Below are positions 16,443 through 25,293 of a stretch of 43,132 nt of DNA, in pieces (the stretch's first letter is position 1; each line of letters starts with the position of its first letter). A program made the position numbers and the translations under genes. Source of the DNA: Thermoplasma sp. (lineage in GTDB: Archaea > Thermoplasmatota > Thermoplasmata > Thermoplasmatales > Thermoplasmataceae); contig NZ_JAGDXM010000019.1 of the NCBI RefSeq assembly GCF_023256435.1, positions 1-43,132 on the forward strand, given 5' to 3'. The notes below the pieces were generated by a model. The model did not search any database. It saw only the letters and a program-made list of their open reading frames with translations, and was not told the origin of the DNA.

Positions 16443-18081
16443 GGACGACATAAGAAGGATAGCCCTTATCAATGCGTATCAGCACGATGGAAAAGCCGAT
16501 GTAAAATCAGTCATGGGAAAGGTGATGGCAGAGATAGCCGATCTGCGCCGTGATCCAAAAGCAGCAAAGGATCTCGTCACACGCATAGTTGATGAGGTCA
16601 ATGCAATGAGCCCTGCCGAAATAAAGGAGATCGTGGAGAGCAGGTATTCATCATCCATCAAAAAGGAAAAGAAACCGGAGGATCACAGGCTACCCGATCT
16701 TGAAGGTGTCGATGGTCCTGTTGTAATGAGGATGGCACCTTCACCCTCAGGCCCACTTCATGTTGGACATACAAGGATGGCAATACTTAATGATGAATAT
16801 GTCAAGCGCTATGGCGGCGAACTTATCCTGAGAATTGAGGACACGAACCCAAAGAATATAGATCCTGAAGCTTACCATATGATACCTGAGGATCTGCAGT
16901 GGCTGGGCGTCAATGTTACGAAGACAGTCATTCAGAGCGATCGCTTCGATCTTTACTATGAGGAAGCTAAAAAGCTCATAATGAATGGCCATATGTACAT
17001 CTGCACCTGCCCCAGAGAGGAGTTCAAGAAGAAGAAATTGGAGTCGATTCCATGCAAGGATCGTGATAATCCGCCTGAAAAGAACATGGATCTGTTTGAG
17101 AAAATGCTTGACGGTACTATAAATGAGGGTGAGGCCGTAGCCGTCGTCAAGACGGATCTAAATCATCCAAATCCGTCGGTGAGAGACTGGATCGCATTCA
17201 GAATAATAAATGCCGTTCATCCAAGGGTAGGAGACAGATACCGCGTATATCCTATGATGAGCTTCAGTGTCGCTATAGATGATCATTACCTGGGATTGAC
17301 GCACGTCCTAAGAGGAAAAGATCAGCTCACGAATACTGACAAACAGAGGTACATCTTTGAATACAACGGATGGAAGAGACCGTATTACTATCACTATGGA
17401 ATGATAAAATTTCCAGGCCTGAAGCTGAAAACGTCGCTGATGAAGAAGGGTATTCTGAGTGGCCAGTATGATGGGTGGTCAGATGTCAGGCTTGGCACAG
17501 TTCGCGCATTTGCAAGGAGAGGTTATCAGCCTGAAACTTTCAGAAGATACTGGATAAATTCGGGACTTCGAGAGATCGACGCAATATTCTCCATAGAGAT
17601 ATTTGATTCCATTAACAGAGAGATCGTGGATCCAAAATCATATCGTTTTTCTTTCGTCAAAAATCCCGTTAAAGTTGTCATAGATAACATGCCGAGGATA
17701 AAGTCAAAACTTCCACTGCATCCAACGCATCCTGAGTACGGGTTCAGGGAGTACGAGGTTGAAGGGGCAGTGTATCTATCCGAATCCGATCTTACAAAGA
17801 TGGACGAAGGAGAAAGGATCAGACTCAAGGATCTCTGCTATATCAGAAAAAAAGGCGACAGGATATCATACGATGGACTTGATATGACTGAAAAGACAAA
17901 GATAATAAACTGGTGCCCTGATGGATCTAGGGATTTCTCAGTACTGAGGCCAGATGGATCGATAGATCGCGGACTGATAGAACCCATGTCAGCGGGCTAT
18001 AGAGGAATAGCACAACTAGAAAGATACGGATATGTGAATATAGCCGACAGTGACAGCGTGGCCTATTTCACTCACTCATGA
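16435..18081 (+). CDS. gltX: glutamyl-tRNA synthetase (archaeal class Ic)
   Basis: A class I synthetase of about 548 residues of the archaeal/eukaryotic GlxRS type. The HIGH motif reads HVGH in APSPSGPLHVGHTR, followed by LRIEDTNP, and the KMSKS-equivalent is KLKTSLMKKG. A helical N-terminal extension of ~90 residues precedes the catalytic domain, and the C-terminal half is the beta-barrel anticodon domain. GatE at the window's end suggests it is non-discriminating and also loads glutamate on tRNA-Gln. ATG 16435 is chosen for GGAGTGAT upstream; ATG 16429 is an alternative. It overlaps the GTPase gene by 8 bases. Confidence 0.95.
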   Translation: MYEDDIRRIALINAYQHDGKADVKSVMGKVMAEIADLRRDPKAAKDLVTRIVDEVNAMSPAEIKEIVESRYSSSIKKEKKPEDHRLPDLEGVDGPVVMRMAPSPSGPLHVGHTRMAILNDEYVKRYGGELILRIEDTNPKNIDPEAYHMIPEDLQWLGVNVTKTVIQSDRFDLYYEEAKKLIMNGHMYICTCPREEFKKKKLESIPCKDRDNPPEKNMDLFEKMLDGTINEGEAVAVVKTDLNHPNPSVRDWIAFRIINAVHPRVGDRYRVYPMMSFSVAIDDHYLGLTHVLRGKDQLTNTDKQRYIFEYNGWKRPYYYHYGMIKFPGLKLKTSLMKKGILSGQYDGWSDVRLGTVRAFARRGYQPETFRRYWINSGLREIDAIFSIEIFDSINREIVDPKSYRFSFVKNPVKVVIDNMPRIKSKLPLHPTHPEYGFREYEVEGAVYLSESDLTKMDEGERIRLKDLCYIRKKGDRISYDGLDMTEKTKIINWCPDGSRDFSVLRPDGSIDRGLIEPMSAGYRGIAQLERYGYVNIADSDSVAYFTHS

Positions 18082-18302
18082 ACCATTTGCAATGTAGATC
18101 TCAAAAACATACTGCATTTTTAATTTCATTCCGCAGATAGTAATATGACGCATTTATCAGCAAAATACATCTTGAACCATTCTTATTTGAAATGTTGATG
18201 TATTAGCTACCGAAAATAGTCCATTTTCTTCGCCTGATCGCGTGATGTTCTTTGAATATATCATCCATTATCAGAAGAAACACGCTTGTTGAAAGCTAGT
18301 GA

Positions 18303-18572
18303 TCATATATGCATCAGATCTGGAAATGACTTCAGTATTACTATATCTCCAATTGATTTTACATAATTGTATGGTATGGATATAGGATCACCGTTCTTCA
18401 CCAGTTTATCATTGCTATCCATGATGAATAGGCCATGAATCTGATTCTTATCAAAATCGAGCACTATATCTGTGACCTTGCCGACCCTGATGCCCTTCAT
18501 TGTATAAACTTCTTTCCCGATCAGATTTGTTATCTCGAAAGTGTAGCCTGCTTCAGACGCTTCATCCAACAT
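18303..18572 (-). CDS. PRC-barrel domain protein
   Basis: An 89-residue protein that is almost entirely one PRC-barrel: ITNLIGKEVYTMKGIRVGKVTDIVLDF, then HGLFIMDSN and SIPYNYVKSIGDIVIL. In archaea such single-domain proteins are common and mostly uncharacterised; related barrels occur in RimM and photosynthetic reaction-centre H subunits. AGAGGT is a few bases before the ATG. It is not obviously in an operon. The 221 bases before it, up to gltX, hold nothing I can name. Confidence 0.88.
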   Translation of the reverse strand: MLDEASEAGYTFEITNLIGKEVYTMKGIRVGKVTDIVLDFDKNQIHGLFIMDSNDKLVKNGDPISIPYNYVKSIGDIVILKSFPDLMHI

Positions 18573-18718
18573 TTTACCTCTGCCATTTAACGTACTGCAA
18601 AAAAGATAACGATGAAAATCGTATTAAATTTTGTGATCCATCCGTTCATCTTTCGCGAGATGAAACCTTCCACCGTTCCTACGCGAAAAACTTTGTTGCC
18701 GTAAGGCCCATCTTCAAT

Positions 18719-18747
18719 AAAAAATAGTGTCCGTAATCATAACGGAC
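18719..18747 (-). terminator. hairpin plus T6 after guaAA
   Basis: Read on the minus strand, GTCCGT pairs with ACGGAC over a 7-base loop (plus-strand arms 18729-18734 and 18742-18747). It is followed by ACTA and six T residues (18719-18724). It begins 13 bases after the guaAA stop and resembles an intrinsic terminator of the tfb2-guaAA operon. Confidence 0.5.
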
Positions 18748-18759
18748 GGATCAGTCAGT

Positions 18760-19362
18760 TCATTGCTGGGAACTTTCCTTCTGCAGATCCCTGTGCGATA
18801 GGCAGATCGATATGAAATTTTTGAATATCTCATGCCCGAATTGCGTATGCTCAACTTCAGGGTGAAATTGGGTAGCGTAGATAGGCCGTGTTTTATGATA
18901 GAATCCCTGTACCTGGCAGGTGCTTGAAGATGCGGCAAGGACAAAATCATCCGGAAGCCCCATTATCTCGTCATTATGATTTTCCCATACAGTTATCTCC
19001 GATGGAAGCCCATAGAAGATGTTTTCAGATCGCATGACTGAAATCCTTGTTTTGCCGAATTCTGGATGCTTTGCCTTCACGACCGATGCACCGAAATGCA
19101 ATGCAATGAACTGAGCCCCAACGCATATGCCCAATATTGGATAATTATGATCGTCTATGTATCTTCCAACGTTTCCAAGTTTATCTATTTCCTCGTCTAT
19201 GTTTGGAGCTCCACCACTGAGCACAAGACCGTCGAGCCCATCAAGATCGCTGGAATCTATGTCGTTAGGGACTATCTTCGTATCCACACCAAGCTCCCTG
19301 AGCACGCGCCATTCTCTGTGTGTCCACTGCCCGCCATTGTCTACAACGTATATCTTCAACAT
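18760..19362 (-). CDS. guaAA: GMP synthase glutamine amidotransferase subunit A
   Basis: A 200-residue class I glutamine amidotransferase that supplies ammonia to GMP synthase; in many archaea it is separate from the ATP-pyrophosphatase subunit, which is not in this window. The nucleophile is C80 (GICVGAQ), with H167 and E169 (FHPEVEHT). The oxyanion region is SGGAPN. It starts 2 bases after the tfb2 stop, so the two form an operon ending in a hairpin/T-run. The coupling of GMP synthesis with a general transcription factor is unusual. Confidence 0.95.
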   Translation of the reverse strand: MLKIYVVDNGGQWTHREWRVLRELGVDTKIVPNDIDSSDLDGLDGLVLSGGAPNIDEEIDKLGNVGRYIDDHNYPILGICVGAQFIALHFGASVVKAKHPEFGKTRISVMRSENIFYGLPSEITVWENHNDEIMGLPDDFVLAASSSTCQVQGFYHKTRPIYATQFHPEVEHTQFGHEIFKNFISICLSHRDLQKESSQQ

Positions 19363-19364
19363 AT

Positions 19365-20306
19365 CTATTCTGAGATTGAAATATTCAATGCTTTGCTTAT
19401 CTCCTTGTATCTATTCCTTATGGTGACCTCAGTTACTCCTGATATTCTCGCTATTTCCTTCTGTGTTCTTGGCTTACCCACTTTCACCGAAGCTATGTAT
19501 ATCGCAGCTGCTGCTATACCTGTTGGGCCCTTCCCCGAAGATATACCCATGGACATGGCCTGCCTTACGATATCTTCACTTATGACGATGGCCTGCTTGT
19601 CCAGATCGAGTTTATTGCAGAACTGTGATATATAAGAGAATGGTGTGGTTGGCTTCAGATTGAGATCAAGTTCCTTTGCTAGATGCCTATAGGCCTTTCC
19701 GATCTTCTTCTTGTTGACTTCTGAGGCCTTTGAGATCTCATCCAGTGTGCGCGGTATATTGACTTTCCTGCAGGCAGCATAAATTGAAGCGCACACGATA
19801 CTCTCGATGCTTCTCCCCCTTATGAGGTTCTTTTCCACAGCTTTTCTGTAAATCAACGCAGCTGTTTCCTTAATGTCCTTTGGAATACCTAGCTTTGCAC
19901 CTATATCGTTCAGAAGCTGAAGCGCGAGGGAAAGATTCCTCTCGGCAGCGTTGGAGACTCTGATTCTCTGGTGCCATTTTCTTACACGATATATCTGGGC
20001 TCTATTCTTATGTGGTATTCTCTTGCCATAATAATCTTTATTGGACCATGATATCTCCGTTGCCAGCCCCTTATCGTGGCTTAGGTATGTCATAGGCGAT
20101 CCGGTTCTAGCCCTTCTCTCGTCCTGATCAGAATCAAAAGCCCTCCATTCTGGGCCCTGATCGATGTATGCATCCTCAATGACTGCACCACAGTCAGCAC
20201 AAATAAGCTCGCCATGCTCATAGTCTCTTATCAGGTGTTCAGAATTGCATTCAGGACACCGCTTTGGTGTTTCTCCCTCAACAGTCATCTTATCACTATA
20301 ACGCAT
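19365..20306 (-). CDS. tfb2: transcription initiation factor TFB (second copy)
   Basis: A 313-residue second TFIIB homologue, closely similar to the copy at 14017-14955. It has a zinc ribbon (C17, C20, C36, C39), the same B-finger [11 protein letters not shown], two cyclin repeats and the ending [16 protein letters not shown]. Differences concentrate in the second repeat. TTTAAATA lies about 20-25 bases before ATG 20306, and in-frame ATG 20288 (MTVEGE) is an alternative start that fits the promoter spacing about as well. It is followed directly by guaAA. Confidence 0.96.
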   Translation of the reverse strand: MRYSDKMTVEGETPKRCPECNSEHLIRDYEHGELICADCGAVIEDAYIDQGPEWRAFDSDQDERRARTGSPMTYLSHDKGLATEISWSNKDYYGKRIPHKNRAQIYRVRKWHQRIRVSNAAERNLSLALQLLNDIGAKLGIPKDIKETAALIYRKAVEKNLIRGRSIESIVCASIYAACRKVNIPRTLDEISKASEVNKKKIGKAYRHLAKELDLNLKPTTPFSYISQFCNKLDLDKQAIVISEDIVRQAMSMGISSGKGPTGIAAAAIYIASVKVGKPRTQKEIARISGVTEVTIRNRYKEISKALNISISE

Positions 20307-20567
20307 CTACATCATTGGATCTATTTAAACATTTTTTATTTTTAGTTACTCCTTAATAATATACACTCATATCATTTCTATACAAATTTTTCATATTCTG
20401 CAAACAATACGATAGAAAATTAAAATAGCAATCATTTTATACCCAAAGATATAAGTACGATGGATACCCATAGATCGAAATGTATTTTAATTTTTGTTCT
20501 CATAGCGTGAAAAGAATATTTCAGTTATAATGTATCTTTCTTTGAACAATATGCATATTTTTCATCA

Positions 20568-20607
20568 ATGATCGTCCTTACGATTTTCGTAGGATAAGGA
20601 CAGTCAT
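20568..20607. other. long hairpin in the tfb2-aspS gap
   Basis: GTCCT-TACGA (20574-20583) pairs with TCGTA (20587-20591) and AGGAC (20597-20601) around a TTT loop, with a 5-base bulge GGATA. After a two-base interruption ATGA (20568-20571) pairs with TCAT (20604-20607). That is 14 base pairs in all, far from any stop codon. It may be part of a small RNA. Confidence 0.4.
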
Positions 20608-20649
20608 CGAAAACGCATCAAACATATTGTATATGATGGCCTGTTATGA

Positions 20650-20703
20650 AGCCGATACGGATAAGATACCACCAATAGGGAGCTGGTATGGTCATATGCG
20701 GCT
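20650..20703. other. two-tier hairpin just before the aspS promoter
   Basis: ATACCA (20666-20671) pairs with TGGTAT (20684-20689). A lower stem AGCCG (20650-20654) with CGGCT (20699-20703) leaves asymmetric internal strands of 11 and 9 bases. The outline resembles an H/ACA guide unit, but I see no clear k-turn and only a weak ATA after the stem. Confidence 0.3.
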
Positions 20704-20710
20704 GGGATAA

Positions 20711-20718
20711 TTTAATAT
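20711..20718 (+). promoter_or_regulatory. TATA box of aspS
   Basis: TTTAATAT is centred about 25 bases before the aspS ATG at 20739; no ribosome binding site is present. Confidence 0.5.
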
Positions 20719-20738
20719 AGCGTTTGCAATAAACGGCT

Positions 20739-22025
20739 ATGCCCAGAACATACATAGGTGCTCTCAGGGGATTTGACGATGGTACCGATGTGGTCATATA
20801 CGGTTGGCTGCAGGAAGCCAGGATCATGAAAAATGTCTCATTCCTCATTTTAAGAGATAATACAGGAATAATACAGGCAACATTCAAGAATGATGAAGCC
20901 ACTCTTGAAACCATCAAACGAATCAACAGGGAAAGCATTGTGAAGGTTCAGGGCGTGATCAATAAAAAGAGTGTAAGTAAATCAGGTATAGAGATAAAGG
21001 GAACCTCAGTGTCTGTGGTAAATGAGGCTGAAGCTCCACTGCCATTGCCAGTTATAGATCCCGTTCAGGCGGATCTTGAGACCAGGCTTAACAGCAGATT
21101 TATCGATCTGAGAAAGAGAAACGTTTCGGCCATATTTCGCATTGAAAGCTCGCTTCTGTGGGGCATAAGAGAGTATCTGCATGGGCAGAATTTCATAGAG
21201 GTTCATACGCCCAAGATAGTCGCGGCTGCTACAGAGGGGGGCGCCGATCTCTTCCCAGTCCGTTATTTTGAGAAGGATGCCTATTTGAATCAGAGCCCAC
21301 AGCTCTATAAGGAGGTTCTGATGTCCGCTGGATTCGATCGCGTTTTCGAGGTAGGCCCTGCGTTCAGGGCAGAGGAGCACAATACCACCAGACATCTGAA
21401 TGAGTTCACATCGATAGATATAGAGATGAGCTTCGCAGATCACAATGATGCTATGTCAATGCTCGAAAATGCAATAAAGTCTGGTGTAGAGAATGCAATA
21501 AGGACAAACAACGATGACTTCGAGGCTCTTGGAATATCAATCAGTGTTCCGGAAACTCCTTTCCCCAGGATAACCTATGAGAAATGCATAGAGCTACTAT
21601 CCAGCGAAGGTATTGATTTCAAGTTTGGTGACGATTTTTCCCCGGATCACCTGAGGATGATCGGATCCAGGTTCAAGGGCTTCTATTTCATAACAGAGTG
21701 GCCAGCATCCGTGAGACCATTCTACACAATGCCAAAACAGGATGACCCTAAGCTCACCAATTCATTCGATCTTCAGTACCGTGAGATAGAGGTAACATCA
21801 GGTGCGCAGAGAGTACATGATCCGAAAATGCTGGTGGAAAGATTCAGAGAAAAAAAGTTGGATGTTAAATCATTTCAGTTCTATATAGACGCATTTAAAT
21901 ATGGAATGCCTCCACATGCTGGGTGGGGGCTAGGGCTTGAACGCCTTACCATGATTCTTCTAGGACTAAACAATATAAGAGAAACCACCTTATTTCCTAG
22001 GGATAGAACCCGTATTGTTCCTTGA
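20739..22025 (+). CDS. aspS: aspartyl-tRNA synthetase (archaeal type)
   Basis: A 428-residue class IIb synthetase. An N-terminal OB anticodon domain (~1-105) is followed by the catalytic core, with motif 1 near [21 protein letters not shown], motif 2 [21 protein letters not shown] and motif 3 [16 protein letters not shown]. No bacterial GAD insertion is present, as expected for the archaeal form. The anticodon-domain residues (GWLQEAR; proline in APLPLP) are not those of the strictly discriminating type I recall, so it may also charge tRNA-Asn. Likely leaderless and monocistronic. Confidence 0.96.
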   Translation: MPRTYIGALRGFDDGTDVVIYGWLQEARIMKNVSFLILRDNTGIIQATFKNDEATLETIKRINRESIVKVQGVINKKSVSKSGIEIKGTSVSVVNEAEAPLPLPVIDPVQADLETRLNSRFIDLRKRNVSAIFRIESSLLWGIREYLHGQNFIEVHTPKIVAAATEGGADLFPVRYFEKDAYLNQSPQLYKEVLMSAGFDRVFEVGPAFRAEEHNTTRHLNEFTSIDIEMSFADHNDAMSMLENAIKSGVENAIRTNNDDFEALGISISVPETPFPRITYEKCIELLSSEGIDFKFGDDFSPDHLRMIGSRFKGFYFITEWPASVRPFYTMPKQDDPKLTNSFDLQYREIEVTSGAQRVHDPKMLVERFREKKLDVKSFQFYIDAFKYGMPPHAGWGLGLERLTMILLGLNNIRETTLFPRDRTRIVP

Positions 22026-22124
22026 TCTCCTATCTTTTCTACCCTCGTCAAAGACTAACCTATCCATGTCGTCGGACGATCCAATCTCGTCCTTCAATAT
22101 GTCGTCGAGTTTTTTCGAGCCCAT
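21990..22124 (-). CDS. possible 44-residue charged protein
   Basis: A minus-strand frame starts MGSKKLDDILKDEIGSSDDM at ATG 22124 and stops at 21990, overlapping the 3' end of aspS by 36 bases in antisense. It is highly charged: the first half is acidic, the second half basic. A TTTATATA on the minus strand lies about 30 bases before the ATG. It matches no family I know; codon use is plausible, but the length makes chance possible. Confidence 0.35.
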   Translation of the reverse strand: MGSKKLDDILKDEIGSSDDMDRLVFDEGRKDRRSRNNTGSIPRK

Positions 22125-22290
22125 TGCTCAACATGAATTATTACACAATTTCACTATATAAATTTTTTTATCCTGTTCTGCGATAAAACGTTCATGGATG
22201 AAATCGTGATGTTAAATTCCTGATCTATAAAATACCATGCTAAGACATGTCAGCAGCGAAGACATTTATCCCATATCTGGATACTTTCTC

Positions 22291-23235
22291 ATGGAGATCA
22301 AGACCGTTGGAGTGATCGGAGCAGGCACAATGGGTTCTGCTATAGCCGAACTCTTTGCCTATAATGGGTTTAATGTTGTTCTGAAGGATCAGAACATGGA
22401 TCTGGCCAGATCAGGATACTCGAAGATAGAGAAGATAGTGAACGATCTGAAGAGGATAAACGATGAAAAACCTGACAAAGAGATAGCCAGAATAGAGAGT
22501 TATGGAATAAGGCTGAGCGATGATCAGAAAGATGCCATAAAAAAGAAGCTCAAGGTCAATATCGAAATAGAACCCATACTGAGAAGAATAAAGATAACGG
22601 ATCAGTACTCGGATCTTTCCGAGTGCGAACTGATCATCGAGGCCGCATTCGAGGATCAGAAGGTAAAGGATCAGATCTTCTCGGATCTGTCAGGATTCTC
22701 TGAAAGAGCCATAATAGCATCAAACACTTCTTCCCTGAGCATAACCGAGATGGCGGGCTTTCTGAGGAAGCCCGAAAACGCATTGATACTTCACTTTTTC
22801 AATCCGCCATATCTCCTTCCTCTGGTGGAGATTGTTCCATCCATGTATACATCCAGTGAGATCAGAGATCTTGCATTCAATCTGATATCCAGAATGAAAA
22901 ATCACAGGGAAGGTATGGTCCCTGTGATGGTAAAGGAACGTGAAGGGTTCATCGTCAACAGACTCCTTATACCGATGATAAATACGGCTGCAGAAATGCT
23001 GGACAGTGGCATGGCCTCCGCAAAGGACATAGATACGGCAATGAAGAAAGGAGCAGGCTTCCCGATGGGACCACTTGAACTTGCAGATATGATAGGTATA
23101 GATGTGGTGGTGGACGTCATGGAGGTGCTTGAATCTGCCTATGGCGAACGTTACAAACCATCGGTAATATTGAGAAGGATGAGGGAGGCAAAACAACTTG
23201 GAAGAAAAACAAGAAGTGGGTTTTATAAATATTAA
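22291..23235 (+). CDS. 3-hydroxyacyl-CoA dehydrogenase (HBDH type)
   Basis: A 314-residue NAD-dependent dehydrogenase acting on 3-hydroxyacyl-CoA esters. The Rossmann motif is GAGTMGSAIAELFA. The catalytic histidine is in LHFFNPPYLLPLVEIV, with the preceding SNTSSLSI. The C-terminal domain contains GFIVNRLL and GAGFPMGPLELADMIGIDV. The protein is a single-function form without an enoyl-CoA hydratase fusion. ATG 22291 fits both homology and an ACATTTAT box about 25 bases upstream. An in-frame ATG at 22237 would add an unmatched 18 residues. Confidence 0.93.
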   Translation: MEIKTVGVIGAGTMGSAIAELFAYNGFNVVLKDQNMDLARSGYSKIEKIVNDLKRINDEKPDKEIARIESYGIRLSDDQKDAIKKKLKVNIEIEPILRRIKITDQYSDLSECELIIEAAFEDQKVKDQIFSDLSGFSERAIIASNTSSLSITEMAGFLRKPENALILHFFNPPYLLPLVEIVPSMYTSSEIRDLAFNLISRMKNHREGMVPVMVKEREGFIVNRLLIPMINTAAEMLDSGMASAKDIDTAMKKGAGFPMGPLELADMIGIDVVVDVMEVLESAYGERYKPSVILRRMREAKQLGRKTRSGFYKY

Positions 23236-23236
23236 T

Positions 23237-23557
23237 TTATTTTATAGGGGTAAGATCAGTTCTCTGTTTGTTGAGCACCACGACTGTGGGCTCAACTATG
23301 TATTTTGACTTTGAGATCCGTGTAATAGAAATTAGGGCAGACTTTCTATTGTTGTTGGCAAACATCTTCCGAATCTCATACACAAGACTCTTATTCACAA
23401 ACAGTTCGACATATATGGGTACACCCCTGTTGTACCATATGGCGATTATCGAACCCTTGGAGACTCGCTCAATATCCTCCCTTTCTACTTCAACGTCTAT
23501 TCGTTGCCCTATTTCTATTTTCAATTTGCTTACCCAATTTCTAATAAAAAAGACCAT
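23237..23557 (-). CDS. unknown 106-residue basic protein
   Basis: The sequence runs as a likely beta-rich fold: KLKIEIGQRIDVEVEREDIERV, GSIIAIWYNRGVPIYVELF, then RKSALISITRISKSKYIVEPTVVVLN. It is K/R-rich and has no cysteine or histidine, so a small nucleic-acid-binding barrel is possible, but I recognise no family. TTTAATA lies about 25 bases before ATG 23557, so the gene is probably leaderless. It converges on the dehydrogenase gene, with 1 base between the stop codons. Confidence 0.7.
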   Translation of the reverse strand: MVFFIRNWVSKLKIEIGQRIDVEVEREDIERVSKGSIIAIWYNRGVPIYVELFVNKSLVYEIRKMFANNNRKSALISITRISKSKYIVEPTVVVLNKQRTDLTPIK

Positions 23558-23678
23558 TATATAAGCTTTTCCTGTATTAAAGGTTAAAATCGTTTAATTT
23601 CGATAATAACCCATTTAAGCCATTTCAGAGAGCCGCAGAGACGTTTATGTAGCAATTATGTCATATCAAAAAAGACCG

Positions 23679-24107
23679 TCAGGAGCTTTTCTCCACAAGG
23701 GTTATGCCAAGTATCTTCTCAAGTTTTCTGGCAATCTTCAGGTCAGGCATCAATTCTCCTCTCTCTATGCTCGCTATTACATTTTTTCTTTCAAATATCT
23801 TGGCTGCCAGATCCGCCTGCGACATAGCAAGCCTTTCCCTTGCGTTCTTCACCAGTTCTGCATAATCCTCCACGATATCGAGATCCTCTTCGTTTACCCT
23901 TCTGGCTGGTTTCTTTGCCGCGACAACCTTGGGCTGAGGCTTATCCGGAAGCTGCACCTTTATCGGCTGTTCAACAGGCTTGAACTTGTTATGTTCTATA
24001 ACGGGAGTGCCAAATTTGGCGCAGTCATCGCATACATTGAGGACGGCACCATCAATAATGATCTTCGTTGTCTTTGATACTTTTTTACCACACATTTCGC
24101 ATTCCAT
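23679..24107 (-). CDS. mbf1: multiprotein bridging factor aMBF1
   Basis: A 142-residue archaeal MBF1. The N-terminal zinc ribbon has CEMCGKK (C3, C6) and CDDCAKFG (C26, C29), a proline/lysine-rich linker follows (~50-72), and the C-terminal Cro/CI-type HTH is ARERLAMSQADLAAKIFERKNVIASIERGE. It is thought to act with general transcription factors or on the ribosome. A TATA-like TTAATTA is about 29 bases before the ATG. Confidence 0.95.
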   Translation of the reverse strand: MECEMCGKKVSKTTKIIIDGAVLNVCDDCAKFGTPVIEHNKFKPVEQPIKVQLPDKPQPKVVAAKKPARRVNEEDLDIVEDYAELVKNARERLAMSQADLAAKIFERKNVIASIERGELMPDLKIARKLEKILGITLVEKSS

Positions 24108-24197
24108 AATGATTTATGCATGCCTTCAGGATAATTAATCTTTTACCAAGTTGATGCAGAATGTAGAAGTCATGCTTCATGGAATGTGCACCATAGC

Positions 24198-24244
24198 ATG
24201 ATGATACGACATTTCGACCATCAACTGTACACCCATCTCTCTGA
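24198..24244 (+). ncRNA. weak candidate C/D-box guide RNA
   Basis: A perfect C box ATGATGA (24198-24204) and a D box CTGA (24241-24244) are 36 bases apart, the usual size for an archaeal C/D sRNA. Internal C'/D' boxes are poor and the flanking bases do not pair well. The fibrillarin gene starts 74 bases downstream. Confidence 0.15.
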
Positions 24245-24283
24245 TCTTGATATTACGTCCAGACATTTCAAGCAAACTTCCCA

Positions 24284-24295
24284 ATTTATTTATAT
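24284..24295 (+). promoter_or_regulatory. TATA box of flpA
   Basis: TTTATTTATATT is centred about 28 bases before the flpA ATG at 24318. Confidence 0.45.
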
Positions 24296-24317
24296 TGATT
24301 AAAGATGCTAATTCGGG

Positions 24318-24998
24318 ATGGCAGAAAGAAAGCAGAAAAGATCAGTCCAACCAGTATTTCTATATGGTTCGAAGAGTATATTGAAGATCGGAACAAAGAT
24401 ATACACCAGAACAAATAAGAACAAGAAGGTTTACGGTGAGGACATAATTAGATTCGATCATAACAATTACCGAGAATGGAAGCCGGAGAGAAGCAAGCTT
24501 TCCGCAGCCATATTGAAGGGACTTCATCATATGCCGATAGGCGAAAAAAGCTATGTTCTCTATCTGGGAGCATCAACAGGTACAACTGTAAGCCATATCT
24601 CGGATATAGCTTCCCAGGGATCCATATTTGCAGTTGAGGTGGCCTACGAACCCTTTTCAAAGCTTCTCGATCTGGCTGAACAGCGTGATAATATTTATCC
24701 GATTATGGAAGATGCCAACTTACCAGAAAGATACAGTTTCTTCATAGATCATATCGATGTGATGTATCAGGATATATCACAGAGAAATCAAATCGCAATA
24801 TTCCAGAGAAACATGGAAAAATTCAACCCAAGATCAGCATTTCTTATATTGAAGACCAGATCGATAGCCTCAACGCAGGATTCGAGGACAATTCTCAAAA
24901 ATACCGTAGATCAGATGTCCTCATATAACATCAGGGAGATCATAGATCTTTCACCCTACGACACCGATCATTACATGATCCTCGTAGACGCTAGATAG
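24318..24998 (+). CDS. flpA: fibrillarin-like rRNA/tRNA 2'-O-methyltransferase
   Basis: A 226-residue SAM-dependent methyltransferase, the catalytic subunit of C/D-box RNPs. The N-terminal part has the family pattern REWKPERSKLSAAILKGL. The SAM site is YLGASTGTTVSHISDI, followed by FAVEVAYEPF, and the conserved DVMYQDISQRNQ is present. Its usual partner Nop5 is not adjacent, so the two genes are separated in this genome. Monocistronic and apparently leaderless. Confidence 0.96.
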   Translation: MAERKQKRSVQPVFLYGSKSILKIGTKIYTRTNKNKKVYGEDIIRFDHNNYREWKPERSKLSAAILKGLHHMPIGEKSYVLYLGASTGTTVSHISDIASQGSIFAVEVAYEPFSKLLDLAEQRDNIYPIMEDANLPERYSFFIDHIDVMYQDISQRNQIAIFQRNMEKFNPRSAFLILKTRSIASTQDSRTILKNTVDQMSSYNIREIIDLSPYDTDHYMILVDAR

Positions 24999-25293
24999 TT
25001 CGAATGGTATATGAATGATGGTATTTCATAGTTTATTCTGCGACATCTAAGTTGCATTTCTCGCTGAAACTTTTCAGTCTCTGTTCAATCGAAGAAGATA
25101 CTAAATCTATGAAACGTTTGAGCGATACCACTTTTGAAAAATGCATTTGTTTACTGTACCAAAATGCGTAAATCACACTTTACAACCATATTTCTTTAAT
25201 CTCAGGATACGGTCACATGGCCAGCAATAACATTATCAAGAGATGGGGGCAGAATGATCATCGATAATATATATTCATGTTCAATAGGGTATT
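24999..25293. other. 295-base gap upstream of queD
   Basis: A small hairpin CTGAA/TTCAG lies around 25063-25076. The queD TATA box TAATATATA is near 25264-25273, centred about 25 bases before ATG 25294. I see no gene or other clear signal. Confidence 0.35.

Larger units (their letters stand above)
20307..20738. other. 432-base gap between divergent tfb2 and aspS
   Basis: The left end holds the tfb2 TATA box and the right end the aspS TATA box. In between is A+T-rich sequence, a palindromic AATATGCATATT (20548-20559) and two strong hairpins described separately. No convincing open frame is present. Confidence 0.5.

Noticed and set aside
18189-18262. C/D-box-like motifs between gltX and the PRC-barrel gene
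   Set aside because: CTGA followed by GTGATGT resembles a D'/C' pair, but the upstream C box is poor and the spacing of over 30 bases is wrong.
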